Positions 1 through 11,922 of a stretch of 64,000 bases of DNA are shown in pieces (position 1 is the stretch's first letter; the number at the start of each line of letters is the position of its first letter). Both the position numbers and the translations under genes were made by a program. The notes beneath the pieces are model-generated. The model worked only from the letters and a program-made list of their open reading frames with translations. It did no database searches and was not told where the DNA came from. This DNA is from Scalesia atractyloides (Eukaryota; Streptophyta; Magnoliopsida; Asterales; Asteraceae): assembly GCA_947069175.1 (NCBI GenBank), contig CAMTDV010000009.1, positions 7,943,163-8,007,162 on the forward strand. Direction: 5' to 3'.

Positions 1-596
1 ACGGTACGTTCCTTGTCAACAATCATCCTGCTTCTGTTCTTTTCGATTCGGGTGCTGATAGAAGTTTTGTGTCACTTGCTTTTGAGCCTTTGCTCTCGAT
101 GCCTAGAACGAAACTAGGGAGACCCTTTTCTGTCGAAATAGCCAATGGTGAACCTCTTGTTCTTGATTCTGTTATTCGTGATTGCAAGTTAAATCTCAGC
201 AACCATTTGTTTTCTATCGACCTCGCACCAATGCAACTCGGAAGCTTCGATATCATTGTTGGAATGGATTGGTTAACCAAGCACCATGCCGAAGTTATTT
301 GTTTTGACAAGATTATTCGTATACCACTTTCGTTTGGCGAAACCTTGGAAATTCAAGGCGAGAAACCCGTTAGTAGCCTTAAACTTATGACGTGTACCCA
401 AGCTCAGAAATACTTGCGAAAGAATTATGTCGCCTTCTTGGCACATATTGTGGAGCAGACAGGCAAGATCAAGAATATTCGAGACATTCCTGTTATTCGA
501 GATTTCCCTGAGGTATTTCCCGAAGATCTACCTGGTTTACACCCGGCACGACAAGTTGAGTTTCGTATCAACCTTGTACCAGGTGCCAACCAATAG
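1..596 (+). pseudogene. gypsy aspartic protease region
   Basis: The frame open from base 1 reads into a retroviral-type protease with the active-site motif DSGAD at about 46-60, then the flap/core region with IIVGMDWL (about 250-273), typical of plant chromovirus proteases. Upstream gag is outside the window. The frame stops at 596 just before RT homology starts at about 600 in another frame, so a small frameshift separates protease from RT. It would process the Gag-Pol precursor; this copy cannot make a full polyprotein. Confidence 0.88.
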
Positions 597-1120
597 CCAA
601 ATCTCCTTATCGTCTTGCACCTTCTGAGATGCAAGAATTATCGAAGCAACTTCAAGAGTTATCTGACAAAGGTTTCATTCGTCCATGTTATTCTCCGTGG
701 GGTGCACCTGTCCTATTTGTGAAAAAGAAGGATGGATCCTTCCGGATGTGTATCGATTATCGTGAGCTCAACAAACTCACGATCAAGAATCGATATCCCC
801 TACCTCGCATTGATGATCTTTTTGATCAATTACAAAGTGCTACCTATTTCTCCAAGATCGATCTGCGTTTTGGGTACCATCAACTTCGTGTTCACGAGGA
901 TATTCCTAAGACTGCTTTCTGCACACGATATGGTCATTATGAGTTCACCGTTATGCCATTCGGTTTGACCAATGCTCCAGCTGTTTTCATGGACTTGATG
1001 AATCGAGTTTGTAAACCTTATTTGGATAAGTTCATCATTGTTTTCATCGACGACATTCTCATTTATTCTAAGTCTCGAGCTGAGCACGAACAACATCTTC
1101 GCCTACAATGGAACTTCTAA
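597..1120 (+). pseudogene. gypsy reverse transcriptase
   Basis: Clear RT domain: WGAPVLFVKKKDGSFRMCID, then YPLPRIDDLFDQL, FSKIDLRFGYHQLRV (first catalytic Asp), MPFGLTNAPAVFMDLMN, and the catalytic FIDDILIYS at about 1043-1069. The FIDD box is intact. A frameshift near 1108-1120 moves the remaining RT thumb (YAKFSNCEFWLKEVQFLGH) into another frame. The family copies element RNA to cDNA in virus-like particles. Homology is unambiguous; only the exact edges are uncertain. Confidence 0.93.
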
Positions 1121-1850
1121 AGAATGAGCAACTTTACGCCAAATTCTCCAATTGTGAATTTTGGCTAAAAGAAGTTCAGTTTTTGGGACACATTGTCAAT
1201 GAGCAAGGTATTCATGTGGATCCTTCCAAAATCGCTGCGATTAAGGATTGGAAAACACCCACTACACCCACAGAAGTTCGCTCATTTCTGGGTCTTGCTG
1301 GTTACTATCGACGATTCATTGCGAACTTCTTAAGATCGCGGTTCCTCTCACTGCTTTGACTCAAAAGAATAAGCCTTTTGAGTGGGGACCCAGTCAAGAG
1401 GAACCTTTCCAAACCTTGAAACTAAAACTCTGTGATGCTCCTATTCTATCTTTACCCGATAGCAATGATGATTTTGTGGTTTATTGTGACGCGTTGAATT
1501 TAGGCCTTGGTTGCGTTCTCATGCAACGGATAAGGTCATCGCCTATGCGTTGAGACAATTGAAAGTCCATTAAAAGAACTACACCACTCATGATCTTGAG
1601 TTAGGTGCCATTGTTTTTGCTCTCAAAATTTGGAGACATTATCTCTATGGTACAAAATGTGTGGTTTTCACAGACCACAAAAGTCTTCAACACATCTTCA
1701 ATCAGAAAGAACTAAACATGAGGCAACGACGATGGGTTGAACTTCTGAACGACTACGACTGCGAAATTCGCTACCATCTTGGTAAGGCGAATGTCGTAGC
1801 CGATGTGCTAAGTCGTAAAGAACGTGTCAAACTGCATTGTGTACATGTTC
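1108..1850 (+). pseudogene. gypsy RT thumb and RNase H region
   Basis: The frame at 1108-1359 carries the RT connection (VRSFLGLAGYYRRFI). A shift near 1330 moves into 1248-1553 with PLTALTQKNKPFEWG and the RNase H start VYCDALNLGLGCVLMQ (first catalytic Asp in YCDA). A further break near 1550 precedes the RNase H end with VFTDHKSLQHIFNQKELNMRQRRW and VVADVLSRK (about 1661-1820). At least two frame breaks disrupt the domain. RNase H removes the RNA strand of the hybrid during reverse transcription. Confidence 0.88.
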
Positions 1851-2990
1851 GATCTGATATCCAGACACGCATTCTTGAGGCTCAACGCACTTGTGTCGCG
1901 CAAGACAAGCTAGGTGATGAACTGCCACATCATCTCGAGCTTCAGCTAGAAACAAAAGACAATGGGTTATCTTATTATCTGAACCGTTTGTGGGTTCCAA
2001 GTCTAGACAATCTCCGCACCTTGATAATGGATGAAACTCATAAGTCTCGTTATTCAATACATCTAGGTGCAGACAAAATGTACAAGGATCTTTGCACCCA
2101 GTATTGGTTGCCGGGTATGAAGAAAGACATAGCTTTGTACGTCTCCAAATGCCTTACTTGTCTCAAAGTTAAGGCGAAACATCAATGCCCTTCTGGTTTG
2201 CTTGAACAACCAGAGATTCTGGTTTGGAAATGGGAAAGCATTGCCATGGATCTCATTACCAAATTACCGCGTACACCTAGAGGACATGATGCCATATGGG
2301 TAGTCGTTGATCGACTAACAAAGTCAACACATTTTATAGCTATTCGTGAGGATTTCTCTGCTGACAAACTTGCTAAAATCTATGTGGACGAAATAGTATC
2401 TCGTCATGGTGTCCCTTTGGATATTATATCTGATCGTGATGCTCGATTCACATCTCATTTTTGGAGAACCATGCAATCTGCCATGGGATCCAAGCTTAAC
2501 TGAGCACTGCTTATCATCCTCAAACGGATGGACAATCTGAAAGAACTATCCAAACATTGGAGGATATGCTTAGAGCCTGTGTGATCGACTTTGGTGGTAG
2601 TTGGGATTCGCATCTACCGTTGGTCGAATTCTCTTACAACAATAGTTATCACGCCAGCAACAACACGGCACCTTTCGAAGCTTTATACAGTCAAAATGTC
2701 GTTCACCTGTCTGTTGGAATGAGATCGGTGAGACACAACTCACTGGACCTGAACTCATCCACGACACAACCGAGAAAGTCAAGAAAATACGCGATAACCT
2801 TTTAACAGCTAGAAGCCGTCAAAAGAGTTATGTGGACAAGCGACACAAGCCCCTAGAATTTCAAGTTGGTGACTACGTCCTACTCAAGGTATCCCTTGGA
2901 AAGGAGTAGTGAGATTTGGAAACAAAGGAAAACTTGCTCCACGATACGTTGGACCATTCAAGATCATCGAAAGAATCGGAAAGGTGGCCT
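1851..2990 (+). pseudogene. gypsy integrase
   Basis: The HHCC zinc-binding part lies around 2030-2170 (H...H, then CLTCLKVKAKHQ). The catalytic core follows with ESIAMDLITKLP (first Asp) and DIISDRDARFTSHFW (second Asp). A one-base frameshift near 2500 ends this frame before YHPQTDGQSERT, which holds the catalytic Glu and continues at 2510-2805. Another break near 2805 precedes the C-terminal part (about 2810-2990, GKVAYRLELPP). The triad residues are present but in two frames. Confidence 0.9.
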
Positions 2991-3285
2991 ACCGACTTGA
3001 GCTACCTCCTAAACTCGGCAATATTCACCCAAATTTCACGTGTCCAACTTGAAGAAATGCTTAGCTGATACAAATCTTCATATTCCACTCGATGAGATTC
3101 ACGTTGATGATACTATGCATTTTGTCGAGAAACCGGTGGAGATTATGGACTGTGAAGTCAAGAAACTTAAACAAAGACGAATTCTGATAATTAAAGTTCA
3201 CTGGGAATCCAAACGTGGCCCAGAATTTACTTGGGAATGAGAGGATCATATGAAACGAAGTGCCCACATTTATTCTCACAAGTTT
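2991..3285 (+). pseudogene. chromodomain-like C-terminus of gypsy integrase
   Basis: The frame at 3040-3240 begins MSNLKKCLADTNLHIPLDEI and continues with LKQRRILIIKVHWESKRGPE, the usual chromodomain-type end of Tekay integrases (hydrophobic strands, then the W-x-G-P-E-x-T-W box). A TGA replaces the usual Arg codon directly after FTWE (3238-3240); the same frame continues EDHMKRS beyond it, so this is a premature stop. In chromoviruses this module is thought to guide integration to heterochromatin. Confidence 0.82.
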
Positions 3286-3330
3286 CCTCTAATTAAATTT
3301 CGGGACGAAATTTCCTGAAGTAGGGGAGAC

Positions 3331-6300
3331 TGTGATATCTGTGGCAATCCAAACATGTAACAATAATAAAAAAGTTACCAATGAATGAAAATTTATGTGG
3401 AATATGTGAATTTTGTTTATTTATTTTGTTATTACACACATTTGATTCTTGCACAATTTCGAACTCTTAAATCGCTTCTATGAGCAAAATCGATGAACCG
3501 ATACGCAAACGAAACCAATTTAATGCAATGTATGTTCCAGAATAATGACACAATCTAAAAATACCTTAAATAACCTTTACATAACTTAGAAATAAGTTTT
3601 AAAGGGTTTGGTATGTCAAAAACAAGTTTATTCGATCACAGGGACTAATTATGACAAACTGCGAAAGTCTGCCGATTCTCGCAGCGACGTATGCTCCGGA
3701 ACAAGAAAACAAGCCTAACATACCATAAATATCCTTTACATAGCTTAGAAATAAGCTTTGAAGGCTTCGGTATGGCAAATTCACACTTTTGTGACTCAGG
3801 GCTATTTTGCAAATTTCGTGAAACTATGCCTTTTTGCGTATTTCGCTATCCGACATGTACGACATTCAAATTTTCTAATCATCAAAATATTTTATTTTAG
3901 TGATTGGAATGCGAAAAATCCGTTCGTTACGCATTTATGGTCACACACGCGTTCGTTTCGATTTTCGTCATAATTAACGAAAACGCAACCATACGACCAA
4001 ACGAACTGACCTATGGAACATTTTCCAACATATTTCAAGTTCCCTATACTTTGTTGTCCTTATGGAGCTTTGAAATCAGGTTAACGGGTGTTAGAAGTGC
4101 CCGAAACCGGTGAAGCGATGCAGGGGCCTGTTTTGCCAATTAGCAAAACTTTGCCTAGATCACTGGCTTACGGACCGTAAGCCATACTTCATACGATCCG
4201 TAAGGACCAGCCCAGATTAGCAAAACAGCTGTCAACAGCCTTTTTGTTTTAGGACACTAAGCATTCGAATTTGATCTCATTTCCTCTGCATTTGACACAT
4301 CAAATAACACTAATCAAGTCCCAAAACACCTATCCTAACACTTGTCAAGTTGTGGTGAGTTCATGAACATTATAATACAAAGTTCATGGAAAAATATGAA
4401 CTCTTTGATCACTTTCTTGCAACACCCTGCCATTAATCCGAATTAAGAGCATCTTGGAGCTATAACTCTGGTCCTTGAATATTCCCTTGGTGTTTGTAAG
4501 TATTCCATTCATGCCATGTTCAATTTCTATAGCTTAATTTGGCTAAAAATCAAACAGTTTGACTTCTGTCTGACTTTTAGTTTTGATCATGAATTGATCA
4601 AGATAAAGCTCAATTGAAACTTGCATTATGATTGTAATCAAGGTGGTTATGATCTTTAAAAACCATGCCTACTAATTCCCACCATTTCTAGCTATTTTGA
4701 CAAGTCAAAGTTTCGGTTAAAATGCGATATTTGCGCATTTTGCAACCGATCTAAATTCGGGTGTCAAAACAGTTTGTTTTGATGCCAAAAACTCTTTTAT
4801 AAACTTATTTAGACATGTCAAAACATGTCTAAATCACCACTCTCATTATAGTGCTTATTTAGAGTCAAACGTTGAACGGTTTGACCACCGCTTTGACTTT
4901 CGAAATCTGTCCTGTTTGGCGAATGTTCAGACGCAACCAAATACATAATTGTGACCATAAATATATTGGGAATAACCATCTGAGGTTATACCTTATCGTC
5001 ATGATGTTTGGATTGTGTTATGATAAATGATTGTAATATTACTCAAAGAATGACCAAAATGCCCTTTTCGCAAACAAATCAATTTTAAGCATATGTAACA
5101 TAGATTTTGACATGTATTCTGATTAAATAACATTTTCAAACATATTTAAGCTTTAAGGATTTATCATAACCACATATCTAACCATCCGAATGCGTAGTTA
5201 CGCAAACGACGTTTTAAAGTGGCTTAAGCCACCTTAACGGGTCAAAATGGGTCAAAAGCACTTATAATCTTTTCCAACTCAGAATGTAAACTTATTAAAC
5301 CATGTTATATGAGTTCCGACACTCACTTGGTTTATAAGATCTCATTCTATCCGAATCTTCCGATTTCAAGTCTCGATATTAACAATGGTGCGTTATATTT
5401 ATAACAAGAATGACATTCATTAACAATGGCCAAGCCGACCAGTAGTAAGTTAAGGTGCCTAGGACTGACAATCCCGTTACCAAAATTTCCGGGGATTGTG
5501 GGGAAATTTGGGAAGCGACTGAAACTGTATGCAACAAACCCATTGGTGGTTTGTTATACAATTAAGGGACACCGTTGGGTGGTCTCGAACAAGTCAACGA
5601 AGGTTTGAATGTATTCACGAAACGACCAAAAGTTTTCAATTAAAACAAGGAATGCTGAACATATGGTTTATAACAAGGAACGCTGAACGATGAACGATGA
5701 GCAATGAACGATGTACGAATGAACAATGGTTTATAACAAGGAACAACGGACAATTGATTTATGACAAATGGTTTAGGATAAGTGATTTAGATAACGGAAC
5801 GGGTGTAATTTAATAAAAGCATGATGGATACGCCGCTGGTACTTCCTATATATAAGTGCTTTTATCACATTATATACGTGTTGTTGTTTACATTACTTGG
5901 AGAAATGATTTCAAACAATGACACACAACAATTTTCGATTAAAGATATAAACCATACGAGTTATTTCAATACAATTTACAACTTGGATTTACAAAACAAA
6001 TGTTTTCGAGTCAAGGTTCATGGCTTAGAGATTTTTTAAACTTTTAACCAATTGTTTTTAGACGATTAATTATTGCAATAACAAATGCTTTCAAAACAAG
6101 GTTTTCATTTACGACTCTAGTAGTCGGATTATATGTGGCAATATATACAAAGTCATGAACTTGACACACGCACAAAACCTATGTACTCACCGACATATTT
6201 TTGCTGACTCGTTTTCACATATGTTTCAGGAAATCAAGTTTGATGATGATGCGTGCTCACATAGGATCTGGACGGACCTTAGTGCCTAAAAATATTAAAG

Positions 6301-6487
6301 ACAATAACTATGCATGCTTTCTTTGTTTGGATGTTTTTAAAACGTTTTAAGATAATATGACAATATAGCCTATGTTTAATATTTAAAACGAAACCTCAAT
6401 TACCAAGTGTTGTGAAACAATCTGTTAACGTGACTCCCCAAGTGTTTCCGCCGTGGTTTGTTGTTTTACGCGATTTGGGGTGTTACA
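3331..6487 (+). repeat. 3' LTR of the Tekay-type element
   Basis: The LTR starts TGTGATATCTG right after the purine tract and ends GGGGTGTTACA, with TG...CA ends and about 3157 bp. It has no gene; short open frames in it are chance. It contains a paired palindrome (GGCTTACGGACCGTAAGCC at 4165-4183 and a diverged copy centred near 4197), a short stretch of repeated GAACGATGA-like words at 5680-5735, and a TATA box at 5847. Confidence 0.85.
5847..5856 (+). promoter_or_regulatory. predicted LTR TATA box
   Basis: TATATATAAG lies about 2.5 kb into the LTR on the sense strand, directly downstream of the GAACGATGA-type repeats. A start site near 5880 would leave a U5-R of about 600 bp, plausible for a long-U3 Tekay LTR. 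It is a motif match only. Confidence 0.4.
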
Positions 6488-6810
6488 TCCAACTTCAGTT
6501 GTTGGGTTATAAACTCATCCGCCTTGTCACGGAATTCAGAAGGGGCATAATGAAGAAGCATGTCTAGTAAACCAATGTTTTTCTAGGTTTGCTCTTTGTG
6601 TTTCTTGGTCAGTTTTTCTACTTTTGCATTTATATCTTTATCTTTTCTTTCTTCATCAAGACTCCATATAGAAACATGATTTAAGTATATTTTTATAACC
6701 CCAATGGTAATATGATTTATTTGCCTTGATATGGGTTGTTTGTTTTCTTTAGAATGGGTAGTAGAATGAATTTTTGAAAAGATGATTATGTTTGATTCAA
6801 AATGAATCAA
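6488..6810 (-). pseudogene. unrecognised minus-strand coding fragment cut by the Tekay element
   Basis: One minus-strand frame runs from a Met at 6810 to the Tekay LTR edge at 6487 with a single internal TAG at about 6580. The C-terminal half is charged and helix-like, with EERKDKDINAKVEKLTKKH before the stop and LLHYAPSEFRDKADEFITQQ after it. The same frame on both sides of the stop and the protein-like composition suggest real coding ancestry. I do not recognise the family. Its continuation would lie left of the Tekay insertion, outside the window. Confidence 0.4.
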
Positions 6811-6915
6811 TGGATTATATAGATGTTAAAAGGGGTAAAATGGTTAACGAAAAGAAATTTCATCAGTATTTCCTGTATCATGAGTTGATTAATTTGACAT
6901 ATTTTCAGTTGATCG
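6811..6915. other. short flank between two insertions
   Basis: About 100 bp of AT-rich DNA before the SIRE-type element. It ends in GATCG, which pairs with GTTCG after the other LTR (26050-26054) as a 4-of-5 target duplication. Confidence 0.6.
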
Positions 6916-7550
6916 TGTTAGGATCTGAGTTTGATTTCCTTGTAGTTTTTGTTTTAAGAATGGAAATATGATTGAAGTTTTTAAAGTAAATGCAGCGGAA
7001 TAGAATGGAAAACTTTTACTACAAGTAAAGGTCGTTTGTTTTCATCATCATCATGCTTTCAAGTATGTAAACTTTGCATGTGATTCACAAACTCCCCCTC
7101 AGCCTATTTTAATAAAGCTTGATAGTACAGGAAATGAAAGAAGATGATTGGTGTAAAGATCTTTTTAAGAAGACAAATTGTACTGTTACATCGACACTAC
7201 TATTTATACTAATTATCTAACCACTAAGCATATTTGATGACGTCAGGGTTGATAGGGACATCTAAAAAGAAAATAACTAACTGGAAACACTGATCCCTAA
7301 CATCTGTTCGTGCAAAAGCACTGTTACATTGGAATTAAAAACAAATAAGCTAAAATCTGATGGCTAAGCACTACTTCCTTTCAACTGTCAGACCTTTGGC
7401 TTTTGTGAAGGCAGATGTTGCATAAGTATCAGACTTTAGAAGGCAGAGTTTAGTCGATCAGAGGTTCTAAGCACTGATAGAAGGACCAATCCCAGATAGA
7501 GTATTTTGGCTTTATATCATATGTTCCTTTGTACAGGTTCAATACCAACA
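6916..7550 (-). repeat. 3' LTR of the SIRE-type element
   Basis: TGTTAGGATCTG...CAATACCAACA, 635 bp, matching 25431-26049 throughout. The inner side is ATCTCCCCCT, the complement of the purine tract used to prime plus-strand synthesis, which fixes the element's minus orientation. Confidence 0.95.
7201..7245 (-). promoter_or_regulatory. LTR core promoter: TATAAATA plus TGACGTCA
   Basis: On the minus strand a consensus TATA box (TATAAATA, 7201-7208) lies 29 bp downstream of a perfect bZIP/CRE palindrome TGACGTCA (7238-7245). The same pair is kept in the other LTR (25709-25716 and 25746-25753) despite LTR divergence. bZIP factors of the TGA class bind such sites; use here is inferred. Confidence 0.55.
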
Positions 7551-7585
7551 ATCTCCCCCTGGAACAGATGATGCCAAAAATACCT

Positions 7586-10500
7586 TTATTCTTGGTCTTT
7601 ATTTCTCCACAGGAGATCGCTGATTTGGCCTTTAAACTGCAATTCGAAGTTTAGAGATTCCTCATCATCATCATCCTTTTCCAGCACCAGATCGAAGAGT
7701 TCTTGGAGGTCTTCTACACACAGCTCATATGCACCCTCCAGATTCATCTTAGTAGTTGTGCCATCAGACTTGAGCATAGTCAATTCGTGGGAGTTTTTAT
7801 CAACTTTCACGAATTTTTGGGTCTGATGGCTTTCTAGGATGGAAAGTTATTGTTGAGGTAGGAAGGATTGTTTGTTGTGCCATAAGAGACAGATCTTCTG
7901 CAAGCTTTTGCTTGGTCTCATCAATATGGAAGTCAATCATGTTTTGGATCCCTTCCTTTATGTGCTCATACACTCTCTTGTCTTCTTCTACCATTTACAT
8001 TTGCCTCTTTCTTTGATTTAAGCCAAAAAGATATGGCAGATGTTTCAGATGGTTTTGAAAAATGTTGAGTCTGTTGAGCTGTATCCTCTGCTGGATATTC
8101 TGGCTTCTTTGGAAATGATGGATCATTTTTCTTCTCTTTTCAAGTGATCTATATGTATCAATTAGCTTAACCTCTGTGCACCTCATGATTTGGTTCTTTG
8201 ACCCATAATTAGCAGAATCAATTCTTCCTTCATTCTCCTTATCTTCAAATTCTTTTCAGGCACTTTCTTATATTTGTTCCAATCTGGAGGAGTTGGCTTT
8301 TTGAGAGGATCTTTCAGCATTTCTTGCATTCTTTGCACCTCTTCTTCCAACTCTCTCACGGTCCAATCTTTAAATTGTGCCCTTGTTGCCTTGTACAACT
8401 TGGTTTCCAAGATGTGATTGATGTAATCTTCTTTCAGGCTTTTATATTCTCTTTCTGACAGATGTTTGTTCAAGTCTCTTGCATAATCTTCTATTCTTCT
8501 GACTTTGCTCAAGAGATATTGCAAGTAATTTTGAATTACTCTGTCAGACTTTCCCTGGGTATCCCTTCTTGTGATATCCTCAGCTTGTTTGACTTTAAGC
8601 TTCTTGTATTCTTCTAAGTTTTTAGGCTTGGGATAACCTTTCAGGGATGGAAATTCCCTTTTGTCTGGATCTTCTTCTCAAAGAAGGATTTGATTTCTGG
8701 CTTGAGAGCTTGTAACTCCAGTGGGAATTGAGTACCAAGAGGCTTTAGAGAAATTTGAGAAGAAGGAGGTTTGACAACTGCTGTGGTGGATATCAGGTTT
8801 TGAAGACACAGGTATAGGAGAAGGTATGATCTTTCATCAAATACAACATTTTCTCCTTTTCAAGCTGAGATTTGGTGATTTTGTTTGTGAAATATTTGTG
8901 GGTGTGGGTAGAGATGTGGTGGAAGTAGAAATTATGACTACATGTTTATAATTGTTATAACCTCTGTTGTATCAATAGATGTTGACATAATAGTTGTTGT
9001 AACATCTGTTAGGATTTGTTTATCAACTGCTTTTGTAGAAGAATGGTTTAGTGTTTTTGAGGGAGCAGAGGATATGGTTGGGACAACAGCTGTCTTAGAA
9101 GGAATGGATGTTGATGTTGATTGCCTTGTTTTTCTAATAGGCATCTTCTTTGTTGAGGACCCAACATTTTCTCTTTTTTTTTTGCAGGGCTATCTTTTTC
9201 TCCACCAATGCTCTGCTCTCAACAATTGCCCTTTTCTTTGTATTCTCCTTTTTCCTTGCAAAGATGTTAGCTGATTCATCAATCTTTTTAGAACCATCTG
9301 GCTTAGGGATAACCATTGTTGGTCGTGCATCTTTGTCATTGAGCTTTAGCACTTCTTTCTTTAAAGGTATCTCCCCCTTTTTGGCATCATCAGTGTTGAC
9401 CAAGATTACTGTAGGAGGAGAAGCACCAGTGGTTTGCAGGAGATGAGCCTTGATTGCCTTGATATTTGCAGTTGTGTCCATATATCTGGCATCAACCATG
9501 TTTGTAAGTTCTTGCATCTGATGCTTGTGTTGAAGATCAGGAAAATACTTTTGTTGTTAAAACATAGGGTCTACGACTTCTTTGAGGTCATCAGTGGATA
9601 GGACAGAGGGTTGGCTCTTGATAGCTATCAACTGTTTCAGCAAATCCTTGATTTCATCAACAGAGCTTTCTATTTTGGTAACTCTCTCCATCAAATCCTG
9701 ATATTTTAGATCATCACCTAATTTAATAGGATCATTGAACTCCCACTAGAAATGATAGTTGTATCTATGTTATCATGAACAAGAGTCTCAACCCCTTTTC
9801 AAACATAGATGCCCCTTGATCTTGGAACTGGGGACTTCCCACTGGAACAGAGGTTACCTTGGTAGCCTTAATAGTGGTTGCCTTTAAAAGAGTCTTATGT
9901 ATGTAACTACTGTCCAATTGAAAACTTGGTAGTTTAGCAATTGTAGTAGTTGCTCTTGTTGACCTATCACCAAGGGTTACATGTAACCCAAGGGATGTAT
10001 CCTCTTCAAATGCTGACGGGCTAGCAATGAGCATAGAATCAGACCCACTCACTTGTTGGAGTATATTCTCATTGATGGGTTGTTGAGAAGAACTGGTTAG
10101 TGTCTGTTCTAGGTCAATTGCATTCAGCAAATGCAATATTGTTGGTGGGAGTGACTTTGTTGGTGAAGGTTGAGGTGCAGAAAGAGACATTGCCCTGGGG
10201 AGGGGCTGTGGAAGATGGAACCAAGTGGATCCAGAGCTTCATAATTTGGTGTCTCTGTGTTTACAACCTTTCCTTTTGTGTGGAAGAAGGAGGAGTTTCA
10301 AAGCCGGTGTGAGATTCTAACATCTGCTGTGAAGAAGTAGCAGCAGTGTTTTCAAGTGATTTTTGTGTTATCACTGGGTTACCTCTGGTATCTCATCTTC
10401 CAGAGGGCCCTTTTTGGGTTTGGTGGGTATTCTGGAAATTTTTCTTGGTTTCTTTTTGGTGATTGCTGGTGTGGGTTTCAGGGCAGTGGTTGCAAAGCCC

Positions 10501-11394
10501 TGATCACCAGGAGCCGTGGGCTCAGTAGCAGGAGGTGGAGATTGAACATTTTGTTCTTGTAAAGCTTGCTCAGCCTCCTCTACTTTTGTTTGGAAACTTT
10601 ATCTTGATTTTTTATTCTAGTAAAAGTTTCATGAGTTAAGGTCGCTTGGATTTGTAATAGCGCCTTGTTTAACATCAGCACAGGTAACTGATTTTGAAGA
10701 TAAACACTCATGAATCATGGATGTATCAGAAAAGCTTTCCTTTTAACAATGTTATTAAAATTTGCCACAAGATCATTGAACAGTATCCGAGAAAAAATGA
10801 AATCTGATCCAGTTAAAATAGCATAGCCCAGATACTGGATGTTCAATGGTATTTCATTAAAAGTTTGTGGTCTTTGCTGAGAGACATGATAGAAGAGTGT
10901 GAAAGAAGAATCTCATCTCAGCAGGAAAATTGGGTTTGAAGATGGTCATACCTTTAAGTTTCCCAATGTAACCTCTTTCCACAAATTCGACATGCATCTC
11001 ATTAGTAGAGAATGACACAGGATGTGCCATATCATTCAGTTGAATAACTTGAGAAATTGATTGAGGGCTAATTTGCATCAGTGTTTTGCCCACTTTTGAT
11101 GTGATAGCATAAGGAACATCCTTTTGTGAATGAACCTTTGCGTTTGCCCAAAATTGCCACCGTGCATCTTGATAGATAGGAGCTTTGACGGTTAACATGT
11201 TCAAAAATTTTGATTCTTTCAAGATTTTTATCATTGAATGATATCTTGTATTAGAATCATTTGCCTCAAGTATTGCGTTATAGTTGTGAGGAGTTTTGAT
11301 TATGAGCTTAAAAGGAGGTGGTTTGATTGAGATTTCATTTGATTTAGCCTAGGTGCCACGATTGAGAGAAAAAATGATTTGAGAATTTTGAATT
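7586..11394 (-). pseudogene. ORF3 of the SIRE-type element
   Basis: A broken but extended coding region fills the space between pol and the 3' LTR, ending with TAA at 7586. Pieces in order: 11234-10857 (with FWANAKV and HTLLSCLSAKT), 10190-9765 (Ser/Pro/Thr rich), 9517-8938 (Lys and Thr rich), 8524-8183 (helical, with ARAQFKDWTVRELEEEVQRM), 8186-7586 (acidic end). Related proteins are common in composite-family assemblies, sometimes auto-named longin-like; that is from memory. ORFs in this position in SIRE elements have been called env-like, but I see no signal peptide or clear membrane segment here. The frame can be followed upstream of 11234 to about 11340 with one TAG. The nested element at 11395 separates it from its 5' flank. 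Confidence 0.7.
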
Positions 11395-11922
11395 TGTAAG
11401 AATGTCCACGATTAGCACGGGAACCTAAATTTGTTATCTATTGTCCGATTAGGCGGAAACTAATGACAAGTTAACCAAATAACAAGAATTACTCGTTTAA
11501 TAGTTGTTTTCATTGATCTGAAGTTCAATACATTCGAGATCCGGATCCGACAGAGCTTCGCCGTCTCTGTGCCAAAATATCTCCTAGTTACAAATGAGAT
11601 CAACATGCTAGCTATATATAGGCAGTTAAGTTCGCTAGAGTATGAAGTGAGTTCGGGCGAACTTGCCCTTTGCAAGTTCGACCGAACTTGACATCCAAGA
11701 GACTCTCAAGCGAACTTGACCCAATTTCACATAAATACTCCGTATTGCTAGCCTATTCAACTCTAACCTATACAGACTCAATACAAGACTAATATATAAA
11801 CGTTATGCACCAATAGACTCCTTCTTGGATATCTACTTTGTCTTGTTCGGTCTTCAGAAACTCTCGTTTATTCCAGACACGTTCTCGTGCAATGACGAAG
11901 GCAACAAACATATGCACCAACA
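11395..11922 (-). repeat. 3' LTR of the TR-GAG-like element
   Basis: TGTAAGAATGTCC...GCACCAACA, 528 bp. It differs from the right LTR by about 20 substitutions by eye. It contains a minus-strand TATA (CTATATATAGC, 11611-11621) and just upstream of it two palindromes (11649-11664 and 11674-11689) of the AAGTTCGNNCGAACTT type. Confidence 0.95.

Larger units (their letters stand above)
1..6487 (+). mobile_element. Ty3/gypsy Tekay-type chromovirus, 3' portion
   Basis: The window opens inside the protease of a gypsy polyprotein and continues through RT, RNase H, integrase and a C-terminal chromodomain-like segment, then a purine tract (AGGGGAG near 3322) and a long 3' LTR (3331-6487). The order PR-RT-RH-IN-chromodomain and an LTR over 3 kb fit the Tekay/Del chromoviruses. 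The reading frame is broken many times, so the copy is dead. Its 5' LTR, PBS and gag lie left of the window, so the TSD cannot be tested; the five bases after the LTR are TCCAA. Confidence 0.92.

Noticed and set aside
9150..9446. Plus-strand frame of 98 codons, hydrophobic
   Set aside because: It is antisense to the Lys-rich part of ORF3 in the SIRE-type element.
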